Assembly (NCBI GenBank): GCA_964407405.1
Contig: CAYOVH010000002.1
Span: 62,001-126,000, forward strand
Length of the DNA: 64,000 bases
Direction: 5' to 3'
Origin: JASLCR01 sp964407405
GTDB lineage: Bacteria > Patescibacteriota > Saccharimonadia > Saccharimonadales > Saccharimonadaceae
Below the pieces are notes generated by a model. That model was not told the DNA's origin, did not search any database, and saw only the letters and a program-made list of their open reading frames with translations. Below, piece after piece: positions 16,522 to 24,755 of the stretch. The position numbers were made by a program, and so were the translations under genes. Numbering within the stretch: position 1 is the stretch's first letter; each line of letters starts with the position of its first letter.

Positions 16522-17712
16522 CTACTTTTTAGTCATTACGAGGAGTTGACGAGCTACGACCTGGTCTTCACGGTAGTAGATAAGATCGGTATCTGAGACG
16601 TGCTTCAGGGAGGTACGCTCATAGCCGAGAGCGTCTAGTTGATTAATGAGCGGGAGGTGGGTGATATGACCGCTTGCGTCGCGCCAAGCTGGGACGGCGA
16701 GGCAAAGTGGTGTACCGGCTGTAACCTGTGGTGCAAGGTTTTCCAGAAAGCTTTTGATGATATGATTGCAGTTACCACGGACTTCTTTGAGTTTTTCGGG
16801 GCGAGGTGGGGCAGAGAACGGTTGGCCAAGGTATGTTTCGGCAACAACAGCGTTGATTGGATGTTGCCAGGTGGTTTGGGTTGCATCTCCCTGGTAGAGG
16901 CGGAAGTTGGTGTCGAGGTGATACTTTGCTTTGACCCAGGAAAGGTTGTGCTCGGAGTAGTCAATCATTTTTTCTGACAAATCGGAGCCGTACGTATCAA
17001 AGCCAAGCAGCATTGCTTCCTGGAGGAGTACACCTGTGCCACAGAAAGGATCAAGGATGGTCTTGCGCGTGGTCGCTGGGATCAATCCAGGCGTGTTGAT
17101 ACCGGATAGGTTGATCATCATCATGGCGAGTTTTGGTGGGAGCATCCCGACGAATGCATCTCGTTTTGGCCGGTCCTGGTCGCGGGCGGCAAGAGCGGTG
17201 ATGTTTTGAGCACCGATACTTTCAGCGACAATGACGCTGTCTTTGTTTCGTACAACGATTAGCTCTACTTTGCGGCTCGAGAGGCCAAGTTTGTTGTGGT
17301 GACTAGTAGCGGAGTTGAGGGCGGTGGTACTACTCGGGATAGCCCGTAGGCTGACGGAATGTTTTTTGAGGGACTGCTTGAGGATAAGGGTCGTCTTTTG
17401 GATGTCACGTGGCGGTACGTTCCAATCGTAGACACTGATACCAAGAGTAATTTTTTGACTTGAGGATTTCCAGAGGTCATTGTAGTGATGAACAATTTTT
17501 TTGCTCAGGTCGTTCCAAGATTTTTCCGCAGCAGTGAAGACAATCTCACCGAGTTTGATACTGCCACCAAGCCGCTGGACGTCGGACTGATTGGGTGAAT
17601 CAAATACTGCTGACGAAAGAGAAGATCGGGCAACGTTTCTATCACCAAACAGAGCTTCAAGCTCGGCAATTCCGAGTTCAGGCTGTCGACCAAGGATGGA
17701 GACATATTTCAT
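16522..17712 (-). CDS. Trm11-like class I RNA methyltransferase
   Basis: 396 residues. The N-terminal region resembles a THUMP-type RNA-binding domain; the C-terminal half is a Rossmann methyltransferase with motif I ILDPFCGTGVLLQEA (about 220-234) and an acidic motif II (YGSDLSEKMID). The catalytic motif IV, usually DPPY, is changed to AETYLG, so the target base or chemistry may differ. Likely modifies tRNA guanine, by family. Start at 17712 has TATACT (17724-17719) six bases upstream and no SD, facing the divergent UPF0104 gene. Confidence 0.8.
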   Translation of the reverse strand: MKYVSILGRQPELGIAELEALFGDRNVARSSLSSAVFDSPNQSDVQRLGGSIKLGEIVFTAAEKSWNDLSKKIVHHYNDLWKSSSQKITLGISVYDWNVPPRDIQKTTLILKQSLKKHSVSLRAIPSSTTALNSATSHHNKLGLSSRKVELIVVRNKDSVIVAESIGAQNITALAARDQDRPKRDAFVGMLPPKLAMMMINLSGINTPGLIPATTRKTILDPFCGTGVLLQEAMLLGFDTYGSDLSEKMIDYSEHNLSWVKAKYHLDTNFRLYQGDATQTTWQHPINAVVAETYLGQPFSAPPRPEKLKEVRGNCNHIIKSFLENLAPQVTAGTPLCLAVPAWRDASGHITHLPLINQLDALGYERTSLKHVSDTDLIYYREDQVVARQLLVMTKK

Positions 17713-17718
17713 GAGGAT

Positions 17719-17759
17719 AGTATAACACTGGATGGCATACTCGTCCTATCCTGTATAAT
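17719..17759. promoter_or_regulatory. divergent leaderless promoter pair
   Basis: Minus-strand TATACT at 17724-17719 is six bases from the methylase ATG; plus-strand TATAAT at 17754-17759 is seven bases from the ATG at 17767. The -35 regions overlap and are poor. Confidence 0.65.
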
Positions 17760-17766
17760 AGGGAGT

Positions 17767-18801
17767 ATGTCCTTTCGTAGCTGGGTGAGTGTAGTGACTG
17801 TAGTACTGCTTGTTGTAGTACTGTTTTTTGCAAGGCATGAGATTGTTAAAGCGTGGGAGCTGCTTGAGCGAGTTAATCCATGGATATTTCTATTAGTCAT
17901 TCCGGCACAGGTGCTGGCGTACCTAGCTGGCGGAGAGATGATTTTTTCTTATCTCAGGAAGAAGGGTGAAACGAAACATATTGCGCCGCTCACGCAGGCG
18001 CGCATGGCGCTTGAGATGAATTTCGTCAATCACATTTTGCCGAGTGCGGGTGTGAGTGGTATTTCGTACATGACCTGGCGATTGAGCAAATTTCATATCT
18101 CGCCGGCGCGGGCGACATTGGCTCAGCTCGTGCGATTTGCGACCAGCTATTTCGCGTTTATTACGCTATTGATCATCTCGTTGATGGTCATCACGGTTGA
18201 TGGCGACATCAACCGCTGGGTAGTGCTATTCAGCTTGCTGATCATTGGGGGAATGCTGGGCGTAACATTTGGCGGTATTTACTTTGTCAGTAGCAAGAAG
18301 CGCACCGAGTGGTTTTCAAGGTGGTTGGTGCGGACGGTCAACCGTGTAGTGCGAGTAGTGACGTTTGGTCGAAAGAAGGGCGCTGCGAAGGTCCAGACCG
18401 TCGAAGGATTTTTGTTCGAGATGCATACAGAATATCTTGTGTTGCGCCGCGAGCGGAGTCTATTGATCCGGCCGTATCTTTGGGGGATCCTTTTTACAAT
18501 CTTTGAGGTATCAATATATATGGTTACATTTTGGGCACTTGGATTTTCGGTGAACCCGGCACCAGTATTGATTGCTTATGGATTGGCTAGTATGTCGGCT
18601 GTTGTGGTGGTGACACCTGGTGGCGCTGGGGCATTTGAAGCGATCATGGTATCGTTTCTTGCTACAGCAGGCATCCAGCCAGATGCCGCGATTGCTGCTA
18701 CCTTACTTGCACGTGTTGCAACGTTGCTTGGTACGATTGGGCTGGGGTATGTCTTTTATCAACAGGCTTTGGTGAAGTATGGAAAACGTCCCGCTGCTTA
18801 G
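17767..18801 (+). CDS. UPF0104 / lysylphosphatidylglycerol synthase-TM family membrane protein
   Basis: 344 residues with about eight hydrophobic helices, including a typical first helix and the late glycine-rich stretch VVVTPGGAGAFEAIMVSFL, which is diagnostic of the LPG synthase transmembrane (YbhN/AglD-like) family. No soluble aminoacyl-transferase domain follows, so it is the membrane part only, perhaps a lipid or polyisoprenoid transporter/flippase. It overlaps xseA by 23 bases and heads that operon. Confidence 0.82.
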   Translation: MSFRSWVSVVTVVLLVVVLFFARHEIVKAWELLERVNPWIFLLVIPAQVLAYLAGGEMIFSYLRKKGETKHIAPLTQARMALEMNFVNHILPSAGVSGISYMTWRLSKFHISPARATLAQLVRFATSYFAFITLLIISLMVITVDGDINRWVVLFSLLIIGGMLGVTFGGIYFVSSKKRTEWFSRWLVRTVNRVVRVVTFGRKKGAAKVQTVEGFLFEMHTEYLVLRRERSLLIRPYLWGILFTIFEVSIYMVTFWALGFSVNPAPVLIAYGLASMSAVVVVTPGGAGAFEAIMVSFLATAGIQPDAAIAATLLARVATLLGTIGLGYVFYQQALVKYGKRPAA

Positions 18802-19873
18802 TGTCTCTGATTTCATCGCGCTGACCAATCAGACGCTAGAATATGCCTATCCGATCGTTGAGATCGAAGGCGAGGTGGCTGAATTTAAAGTAAATCAAGG
18901 CAAATATGTCTTTTTCAGTCTCAAAGACCAGGAGGGATCGGTTGGTTGCTTTATGATGATATTTCAGCTCCGTCTCCCTATAGAGGACGGGATGAAAGTA
19001 ATCGTCAAAGCGCGGCCAAAACTGACGAAGTGGGGGAAGTTTAGCCTCACAATTGATCAGATCCGGCCGTCGGGCGAGGGAAGCCTCAAAAAGAGCTTTG
19101 AGTTGCTAAAGGCGAAGCTTGCGGCAGAAGGACTCTTCTACGTAGAGAGAAAGAGACCGTTGCCATCAATGCCTGAGAGAATTGCTGTCATCAGCAGCGA
19201 ATCGGCAGCGGGTTATGCAGATTTTATCAAGATATTGAATGATCGGTGGCGTGGCGTGGCCGTTGAGCTGGCGCATGTGCAAGTTCAGGGCGAGGGGGCG
19301 AGTGATCAGATTATTCGTGCGCTTGATTATTTCAATGAGCAGGCAGAGTTGGCCGATGTTATTGTGCTGATACGTGGGGGCGGGTCGGCTGATGATCTGG
19401 CGGTCTTCAATGATGAGCTACTTGTTCGTACTGTTGCTGCCAGTCGCATACCTGTTTTGACAGGTATCGGGCACGAGATCGACGAGAGTCTGGTAGATCT
19501 CGCGGCCGATATGGCAGCTGCGACACCGAGCAATGCAGCGCAGCTGGTCGTCCCAGATAGACGTGAGGTCATCATGCGCTCAAGGCGGACTGTTTTGCAG
19601 ATTATCGGACAGACCGAACGCGCTATTGATGAGACAAGCCGAAAACTTCACGAAGACGTTAAGTCTGTCATGGGGTATATCGAGACTCATCAAGTGCAAT
19701 TGGCCCGCGAACTGGCTTGGCGTAAAGAAATGCTGGCAGCATATGATCCTAGGCGGGTGCTTGAACGAGGGTATGCGTTGATCCGAGGGACTACTAAAGT
19801 AGGTGAAGTGATCGAGATTGAAACACGAAAACAAGTAATAACAGCGGAGGTACAACATGTCAGCGACAAATAA
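18779..19873 (+). CDS. xseA: exodeoxyribonuclease VII large subunit
   Basis: 364 residues. An N-terminal OB-fold (about 1-100, ending in SFELLKAKLAAEGLF) is followed by the nuclease core with VLIRGGGSADDLAVFNDE and TGIGHEIDESLVDLAAD, then a C-terminal coiled coil. The enzyme degrades single-stranded DNA to oligonucleotides together with XseB. Shorter than E. coli XseA, mainly in the C-terminal coil. Translationally coupled at both ends. Confidence 0.96.
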   Translation: MENVPLLSVSDFIALTNQTLEYAYPIVEIEGEVAEFKVNQGKYVFFSLKDQEGSVGCFMMIFQLRLPIEDGMKVIVKARPKLTKWGKFSLTIDQIRPSGEGSLKKSFELLKAKLAAEGLFYVERKRPLPSMPERIAVISSESAAGYADFIKILNDRWRGVAVELAHVQVQGEGASDQIIRALDYFNEQAELADVIVLIRGGGSADDLAVFNDELLVRTVAASRIPVLTGIGHEIDESLVDLAADMAAATPSNAAQLVVPDRREVIMRSRRTVLQIIGQTERAIDETSRKLHEDVKSVMGYIETHQVQLARELAWRKEMLAAYDPRRVLERGYALIRGTTKVGEVIEIETRKQVITAEVQHVSDK

Positions 19874-20069
19874 AACGGAGAAGAAGACGGTTCAGGAAAA
19901 GATAGCCGAGCTTGACGCACTAATGGCGTGGTTTGATAGCGATGAGTTTGAGCTGGAAGCGGCGATTGAGAGGTTTAGCGAGGCTGAAAAGCTAGCAAAG
20001 GATATTGAGCACGATCTTGAATCGCTTAAAAACATAATTACGAAGATCAAACACGACTTTTCGAAGTGA
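19857..20069 (+). CDS. xseB: exodeoxyribonuclease VII small subunit
   Basis: 70-residue helical protein that packs along the XseA coiled coil. Contains the typical KIAELDALMAWFDSDEFELEAAIERF block. The start lies 17 bases inside xseA behind GGAGG. Confidence 0.93.
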   Translation: MSATNKTEKKTVQEKIAELDALMAWFDSDEFELEAAIERFSEAEKLAKDIEHDLESLKNIITKIKHDFSK

Positions 20070-20596
20070 TGACAGCAATTTTACTGGGTTTTGTGATCGG
20101 TGTACTACTGATTTTTGGGTTTGTCGTTTTCTTTGGTGCGCCATATGTGCCGGCCAAGATGTCGGCCGTCCGCCGAGCATTCGATGAGTTGTACTCGGTT
20201 GGGCCAGGTGACGTGCTGCTCGATCTGGGTTCGGGTGATGGACGCATAGTACGCGAGGCGGCTAGACGTGGTGCGCGGGCGGAAGGGTTCGAAATTAATC
20301 CAGTACTTGTGTTGATCGCATCTATCTTGAGCCCTCGCAAGCCAAATGCCGTAACAAGATTAGCAAATATTTGGACAAGTAAATTTCCTGATCAGACTAC
20401 TGTAATATATGTCTTTGTGGAGTCTAGGGATGCAAAACGCCTAGTACGTAAAATCCAAAATGAAGCGACGCGGCTTGACCGGTCTCTGTATGTCTTGAGT
20501 TTTGCGTTTGAGCTTGATGCGCCGCTGCTACGCCGCAATAACCTTCATTTTCTTTATGAAATTCACCCTTTGCACTCTGAAAAGCATAAGGTATAA
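20069..20596 (+). CDS. membrane-anchored SAM methyltransferase (FAM173-like)
   Basis: 175 residues. One N-terminal membrane helix (about 3-25) is followed by YVPAKMSAVRRAFDEL and motif I VLLDLGSGDGRIVREAA, then an acidic motif II (GFEINPVLV). The anchor plus this short Rossmann domain resembles the ATPSCKMT/FAM173 lysine methyltransferase group. A protein target in the membrane is possible but unproven. The start overlaps the xseB stop (TGATG), so it belongs to the xse operon. Confidence 0.72.
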   Translation: MTAILLGFVIGVLLIFGFVVFFGAPYVPAKMSAVRRAFDELYSVGPGDVLLDLGSGDGRIVREAARRGARAEGFEINPVLVLIASILSPRKPNAVTRLANIWTSKFPDQTTVIYVFVESRDAKRLVRKIQNEATRLDRSLYVLSFAFELDAPLLRRNNLHFLYEIHPLHSEKHKV

Positions 20597-20597
20597 T
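20592..20597 (+). promoter_or_regulatory. -10 box, leaderless gene start
   Basis: TATAAT eight bases before the ATG at 20606, with TTGCAC 16 bases upstream, inside the end of the preceding gene. Confidence 0.65.
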
Positions 20598-20605
20598 CGA
20601 GAGTA

Positions 20606-21262
20606 ATGACAACACGAAATAGAGAGTGCGGATCTATAACTGGCGGGACTATTGCTATAGCATTGATGGGGGTTGGGCTCGTATTGCTCGGTGCGCTTTC
20701 GGTGTGGCTCTATATGAACTACCATGAGCAAAAGACGAACGTTGATGGTAGGGTGAGTGCTGCGGTTGCAACTGCCAAGCGGGATCAGGCAAGTGCTGAC
20801 GATGATAAGTTCACCAAGCGCGAAAAAGAGCCGAACCGTCAGTTTGTTGGCCCGGATGATCTCGGACGTTTGACATTCTATTATCCAAAGACGTGGAGTG
20901 TATATGTAGCCGAGGATGGATCTCAAGGTAAAAACTACGCTGCCTACCTAAATCCGGTGACTGTTCCACCAGTAGGAGGCGATTCTCAGCGATTCGCTTT
21001 GCGTGTTCAAGTACAAACGCAGGATTATAATTCAGCTGTCAACCAGTACGATTCACTGGTCCAAGAAGGAAAGCTAAAGAGTAGTACTACCAGTGCCAAT
21101 GGACAGACTGGTACTCGTCTTGACGGTAGCTTCTCTGAGAATATTCGCGGTGCGGTCGTCATCTACAAATTGCGTGACAAAACGATCTCGGTATTCACCG
21201 ATGCCAACACTTTCTTGCCAGACTTTAATACGATAGTCAAAACGATCAAGTTTAACAGTTAG
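20606..21262 (+). CDS. membrane-anchored extracytoplasmic protein, PsbP-like fold possible
   Basis: 218 residues. A membrane anchor (about 14-37) is followed by a charged linker (45-75) and a domain starting near RLTFYYPKTWSVYV. That opening, the ending TFLPDFNTIVKTIKF and the overall strand pattern resemble PsbP-like or surface-exposed domains of CPR and Gram-positive bacteria. No catalytic motif. Function unknown. Monocistronic or leading into the kinase gene. Confidence 0.7.
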   Translation: MTTRNRECGSITGGTIAIALMGVGLVLLGALSVWLYMNYHEQKTNVDGRVSAAVATAKRDQASADDDKFTKREKEPNRQFVGPDDLGRLTFYYPKTWSVYVAEDGSQGKNYAAYLNPVTVPPVGGDSQRFALRVQVQTQDYNSAVNQYDSLVQEGKLKSSTTSANGQTGTRLDGSFSENIRGAVVIYKLRDKTISVFTDANTFLPDFNTIVKTIKFNS

Positions 21263-21286
21263 TCGGCTGCATGCTAGACTAGTAGT

Positions 21287-22027
21287 ATGGCACGTGAGGG
21301 TGACAAGCCGGGGGTGGATGCTAAAGGCTTTTCTTTGCTTGAAAATGGTGAATTGTCATTGCAAAGAGCAATGATCGCTCATGAACTCAAGGAGCCACTC
21401 GCGACGATTCGTCAGCTCGCTCTCGAGCTTAGTGCGACTAATCCTGAAACTATGCTCATCGCAGAACAGATACGAGTGATTAGTGAACGCTCGTTGCGGC
21501 TCAGCTCAAATCTAGCTAAGTCCCAGCGTCTGCAGGCAATGTTATTTGCGACCGAGCCAATCAGTGTGTTTCAACTTTGTAGTGATGTTGCCGAGGAGAT
21601 CGCACCACTGTATAGAGCGCGAGGAAGAAAGTTCCATATGGCTTCAAAACGATCATGGCCACTGGCTATCGCAAATTATGATTTGTTGCGGCGTATCGTG
21701 CTGAATTTTGCCGACAACGCGCTTGAATATAGCGATGAATCGGGCGTTGTGGAGCTGTTTAGCCAATTGAAACGCACAAAAGGCGTGGTGCGTGTTGGCG
21801 TGCGGGATTATGGTCCAGCACTTCCAACAAAGGTTTGGCGGTCGTTGCGAGACGATACGTTTGAGCCGGGCATGACACATACAAGGCCAAATAGTAGCGG
21901 ACTCGGGCTATTGATCGCCAGCCGATTTGCCGAAGTGAGTAATGCTCAGATTGGTGCATTGCGGCACCGGGACGGGGCAAGCTTTTATGTAGATGTACCA
22001 ATTTCACGCCAGCTTTCGCTCTTATGA
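21287..22027 (+). CDS. soluble sensor histidine kinase
   Basis: 246 residues. A short N-terminal stretch is followed by a DHp domain with H32 in the H-box IAHELKEPLA, and an HATPase domain with the N-box NFADNALEY, a D-x-G-type loop VRDYGPAL and the G2 motif SSGLGLLIA. No membrane helix or separate sensor domain, so it must sense a cytoplasmic or partner signal. TAGACT lies six bases before the ATG. It overlaps the response regulator by four bases. Confidence 0.9.
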   Translation: MAREGDKPGVDAKGFSLLENGELSLQRAMIAHELKEPLATIRQLALELSATNPETMLIAEQIRVISERSLRLSSNLAKSQRLQAMLFATEPISVFQLCSDVAEEIAPLYRARGRKFHMASKRSWPLAIANYDLLRRIVLNFADNALEYSDESGVVELFSQLKRTKGVVRVGVRDYGPALPTKVWRSLRDDTFEPGMTHTRPNSSGLGLLIASRFAEVSNAQIGALRHRDGASFYVDVPISRQLSLL

Positions 22028-22395
22028 AAACAGTGGATGTCTTGATCGTTGAGGATAATGAATGGCTAGCTCGTCAATATTCCCGAGTACTCAAGAATGC
22101 TGGTTTTTCATCGAGTCACGTCATGCATACTATATCGGCAATTGATCATATTGATGAGATTCGTCCTAAAATGATTTTGCTTGATATGCTGCTGACGGTA
22201 GCGACAGGGATGACATTGCTGCATGAATTGCAGTCGCACGATGACCTAGCTCAGATACCGGTAGTTGTAGTGACGACTTTGGCTGAACAGTTTGACTATG
22301 AGGCGTTGCGTCCGTACGGAGTTGTGGAACTTCTAGATAAGACAACGATGCATCCCGAAGATATAGTCGCGGCAGTAAGGAGACTACTGACGTGA
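22024..22395 (+). CDS. single-domain response regulator
   Basis: 123-residue CheY-like receiver with D11, phosphoacceptor D54 (ILLDMLLT) and a lysine in ELLDKTTM. No DNA-binding domain. It forms a two-component pair with the overlapping kinase gene. Its stop overlaps the recO start, so signalling and recombination genes share one mRNA. Confidence 0.9.
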   Translation: MKTVDVLIVEDNEWLARQYSRVLKNAGFSSSHVMHTISAIDHIDEIRPKMILLDMLLTVATGMTLLHELQSHDDLAQIPVVVVTTLAEQFDYEALRPYGVVELLDKTTMHPEDIVAAVRRLLT

Positions 22396-23069
22396 GTACA
22401 GTGCGTACAAAGGCGATTATTTTGAGACGGACAAACTACGGAGAGGCCGATAGGATATTGCAGTTGATCACACCAACCGACGGCAAGATAAGCGTGATAG
22501 CACGCGGTGTGCGGCGCGAGAAGAGTCGACTGGCGGGGGGCGTTGAACTTTTCGCGCGATCGGATGTCACGATACATCAGGGAAAAGGTGACTTATCAGT
22601 ACTGACTGGGGCGAGGTTGGAGAAATTTTATTCATCAATCCTGCAGGATTATGAGCGATTGCAATTTGGCTATGAAGCGATAAAGCAAATTGCAAAAGCA
22701 GCTGAGAGTCTTGATGAGCCGGCATTTTTTACTTTGCTAGATGAAACATTTGCTGCACTTGATGATAAGCAGATCATCTTGGTGGCCACAAAAACATGGT
22801 TTTGGCTGCAGCTTGGAATCCTGCTTGGCATTGGATTGAACCTGGCAACGGATGACAAGGGCATGAAACTGGTCGAGGGTGCCATGTACAATTTTGATGA
22901 GATGGATGGTGTGTTTGTTTTTCACCCAGCGGGACGATTTACAAGCGATCATATTAGGCTATTGCGCTTGTTGAGCGCACAGTCGCCCAAAGTTGCGGGC
23001 AATGTGCAGGGTCTCGACAAGCTTATTGATGATTGTCTCTGGGTGGCTGAACGCGCGGTGGCGCATTAG
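22392..23069 (+). CDS. recO: DNA repair protein RecO
   Basis: 225 residues. N-terminal OB-fold (TKAIILRRTNYGEADRIL) followed by the helical RecO domain. Helps load RecA onto SSB-coated single strands with RecR. The zinc-finger cysteines found in many RecO proteins are missing, leaving a helical C-terminus. GTG start overlapping the regulator stop. Confidence 0.93.
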   Translation: MSTVRTKAIILRRTNYGEADRILQLITPTDGKISVIARGVRREKSRLAGGVELFARSDVTIHQGKGDLSVLTGARLEKFYSSILQDYERLQFGYEAIKQIAKAAESLDEPAFFTLLDETFAALDDKQIILVATKTWFWLQLGILLGIGLNLATDDKGMKLVEGAMYNFDEMDGVFVFHPAGRFTSDHIRLLRLLSAQSPKVAGNVQGLDKLIDDCLWVAERAVAH

Positions 23070-23080
23070 CATCAAGGGAA

Positions 23081-23102
23081 AACCCCGCCACTAGGACGGG
23101 GT
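23081..23102. terminator. hairpin shared by recO and the 23091-23843 gene
   Basis: ACCCCG (23082-23087) pairs with CGGGGT (23097-23102). The minus-strand gene's stop codon lies in the loop. AAAA on one side and GTTGTC on the other give weak tails for both directions. Confidence 0.65.
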
Positions 23103-23843
23103 GTTGTCGTTACTCCTTTCAAAGATTCGTCGGATAGGGCGCCGGATGGCTTTTATGGCGGACACCTCGATGTCGATGATGAGCCTGGCGTAGCTCGCCA
23201 CGACATGCTTGGGCTGCTGCCGTTCGGCATGGATGACTGCCTTTTGAGCAAGCAGCTGGCGCCGGATACTTCCTTGAGTACGAGGAATCAGAAAGTCAAT
23301 GATGGCCTTTCGATCCTTGACGTAGAAAGTAAAGTCTGGCCCTAATGCCAATTCGACTAGCCGATTAAGGCTGTCTTGGCTCTGCTCGCTATCACTCATG
23401 ATCTCGACGCGCCACAGGGCAGACAGTGTGATCAGTCGATGCCGGTGGCCCTTCTCGTTATTCAGGTCATCATCGTGGAGGCGAAGTGCCTGCTGGATGA
23501 CCTCCAGGCCTTCTGATGGGTCATCGTCATACCAAGCCAGGAAGAGCCCATAGTCACGCAATACGCGCGCAAGACCAAGCGGGTTGCCTTCTAGGATACG
23601 GCAGGACATCTCGTAGAGCCATCGGGCTCGCCTTACGTCGCCGCGGAGCTCACTCTTCCTGAGTGCAAGCTGGTGGAGAAACTCTCCGCCATATGCCTTG
23701 AAGGCACGCGAGGGGCCGTGGAGCGCAGCCCACGCGATGATCTCCTCCTCGTGGGTACTGAGGCTTAGATCGTCAAAAAGGTCCTTCAGTTGCTTCAGGC
23801 CCTCTCGTGCTACGCTTCCGCGTGGCTTGAGTGGAATTGCCAT
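23091..23843 (-). CDS. orphan helical-repeat protein
   Basis: 250 residues, almost all helical, with pairs of amphipathic helices suggestive of TPR-like repeats (ARWLYEMSCRILEGNPLGLARVL; EGLEVIQQALRLHDDDLNN). No family recognised, no signal peptide or membrane segment. The start is fixed by AAGGAG five bases upstream. Own promoter at 23891-23919. It lies beside a second, similar-sized helical orphan transcribed from its own promoter, and both sit between plus-strand housekeeping operons. Confidence 0.72.
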   Translation of the reverse strand: MAIPLKPRGSVAREGLKQLKDLFDDLSLSTHEEEIIAWAALHGPSRAFKAYGGEFLHQLALRKSELRGDVRRARWLYEMSCRILEGNPLGLARVLRDYGLFLAWYDDDPSEGLEVIQQALRLHDDDLNNEKGHRHRLITLSALWRVEIMSDSEQSQDSLNRLVELALGPDFTFYVKDRKAIIDFLIPRTQGSIRRQLLAQKAVIHAERQQPKHVVASYARLIIDIEVSAIKAIRRPIRRIFERSNDNTPS

Positions 23844-23890
23844 TTTTCTCCTTAAGGTCCGGTCAGGTTCGAAAAGAACGACAGTATATT

Positions 23891-23919
23891 ATTTTATCAC
23901 AAAAATACATCTTTTACAA
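23891..23919 (-). promoter_or_regulatory. promoter of the 23091-23843 gene
   Basis: Minus strand TTGTAA (23919-23914), 17 bases, TAAAAT (23896-23891). Confidence 0.75.
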
Positions 23920-23928
23920 TGAGAAGCA

Positions 23929-23963
23929 GCCCGCCCTAAAGCCACTGGGGCCTTGGGGCGGGC
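23929..23963 (-). terminator. GC-rich hairpin ending the 23990-24661 gene
   Basis: GCCCGCCC and GGGCGGGC arms (23929-23936, 23956-23963) enclose about 19 bases. On the minus strand TGCTTCTCATT follows, a poor U-tract. It separates the two orphan genes. Confidence 0.6.
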
Positions 23964-23989
23964 CGTGGGTGGAGATGTGCACCCGCACG

Positions 23990-24661
23990 CTACCTCAGCT
24001 TCCCGGCGAAGGGAAGGAATACTTGTGGCATCCGGGCTGCAAGCCGGCGCCGGCAAGAAGGATCGTTGTCGATCACGTCCCAGCGTAGCCGGTCAAGTTG
24101 ATCAATCTGGGCTTTGCTAGGCATGTGCAGACGTCTTGACAGATGCCATTCTGCGACGAACCACAGCCATCGGTGATTGTTAATCCAGGATGGCATGGGT
24201 GAGGCATGTTCTTGCCAGTACTTATCAGCCTTCTTGAAGTAGCGCGTGGCTTCCTTGAGAAGGTTGATGCGGGTGCTACGGGTCATCCCATGAAGGGCCT
24301 TCACGTAGATGGCATATCCTCGCATGTCGAGGAGCCAACCCGGGTTAGTGGCGTCGCAAGCCTTGAGTTCATCAAGGACCAGACATGCTTGACCGGTGCT
24401 GCCGGCGCGCATGTAGGCCCGAAACCGGTGACGCAAATAGCGCGCCCTTTGCTCCGGTGGTAGCTGGACTCTGCTGACGCACTGCTCGGCGTAGTCCAGC
24501 TCCTTCTGTGCAAGTGCAATCAGAGCCCTCCGGAACCAGAAGTCAACCGATTCCGGGTGAACATTGCTGGCGTACAAAAGCCGCAGCGACTCATCAACGT
24601 TGCCTTGTCTGAAGGCACCGTCGACCTCCTTGACGGAGGGTTGATAGTTGGTACTTCCCAC
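23990..24661 (-). CDS. orphan TPR-like protein
   Basis: 223 residues with several TPR-like helix pairs: VDGAFRQGNVDESLRLLYAS, FWFRRALIALAQKELDYAEQ and ATRYFKKADKYWQEHA. Probably a protein-protein interaction module; partner unknown. The GTG start is supported by GGAGGTGATC eight bases upstream. Consensus promoter at 24704-24732 and a separate terminator. Rich in W and R towards the C-terminus. No detectable sequence identity by eye with the neighbouring orphan. Confidence 0.72.
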   Translation of the reverse strand: MGSTNYQPSVKEVDGAFRQGNVDESLRLLYASNVHPESVDFWFRRALIALAQKELDYAEQCVSRVQLPPEQRARYLRHRFRAYMRAGSTGQACLVLDELKACDATNPGWLLDMRGYAIYVKALHGMTRSTRINLLKEATRYFKKADKYWQEHASPMPSWINNHRWLWFVAEWHLSRRLHMPSKAQIDQLDRLRWDVIDNDPSCRRRLAARMPQVFLPFAGKLR

Positions 24662-24703
24662 GCAAGATCACCTCCAAATCAATAGGGGCGTGGAACATAT
24701 ATT

Positions 24704-24732
24704 ATTATACAACGAATAAAGTTTTTGTGCAA
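24704..24732 (-). promoter_or_regulatory. promoter of the 23990-24661 gene
   Basis: Minus strand TTGCAC (24732-24727), 17 bases, TATAAT (24709-24704). The glyS -10 box (24740-24745, plus strand) is eight bases away, so the divergent promoters are tightly packed. Confidence 0.85.
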
Positions 24733-24755
24733 TCACTGGTATAATGTCATTAGTC

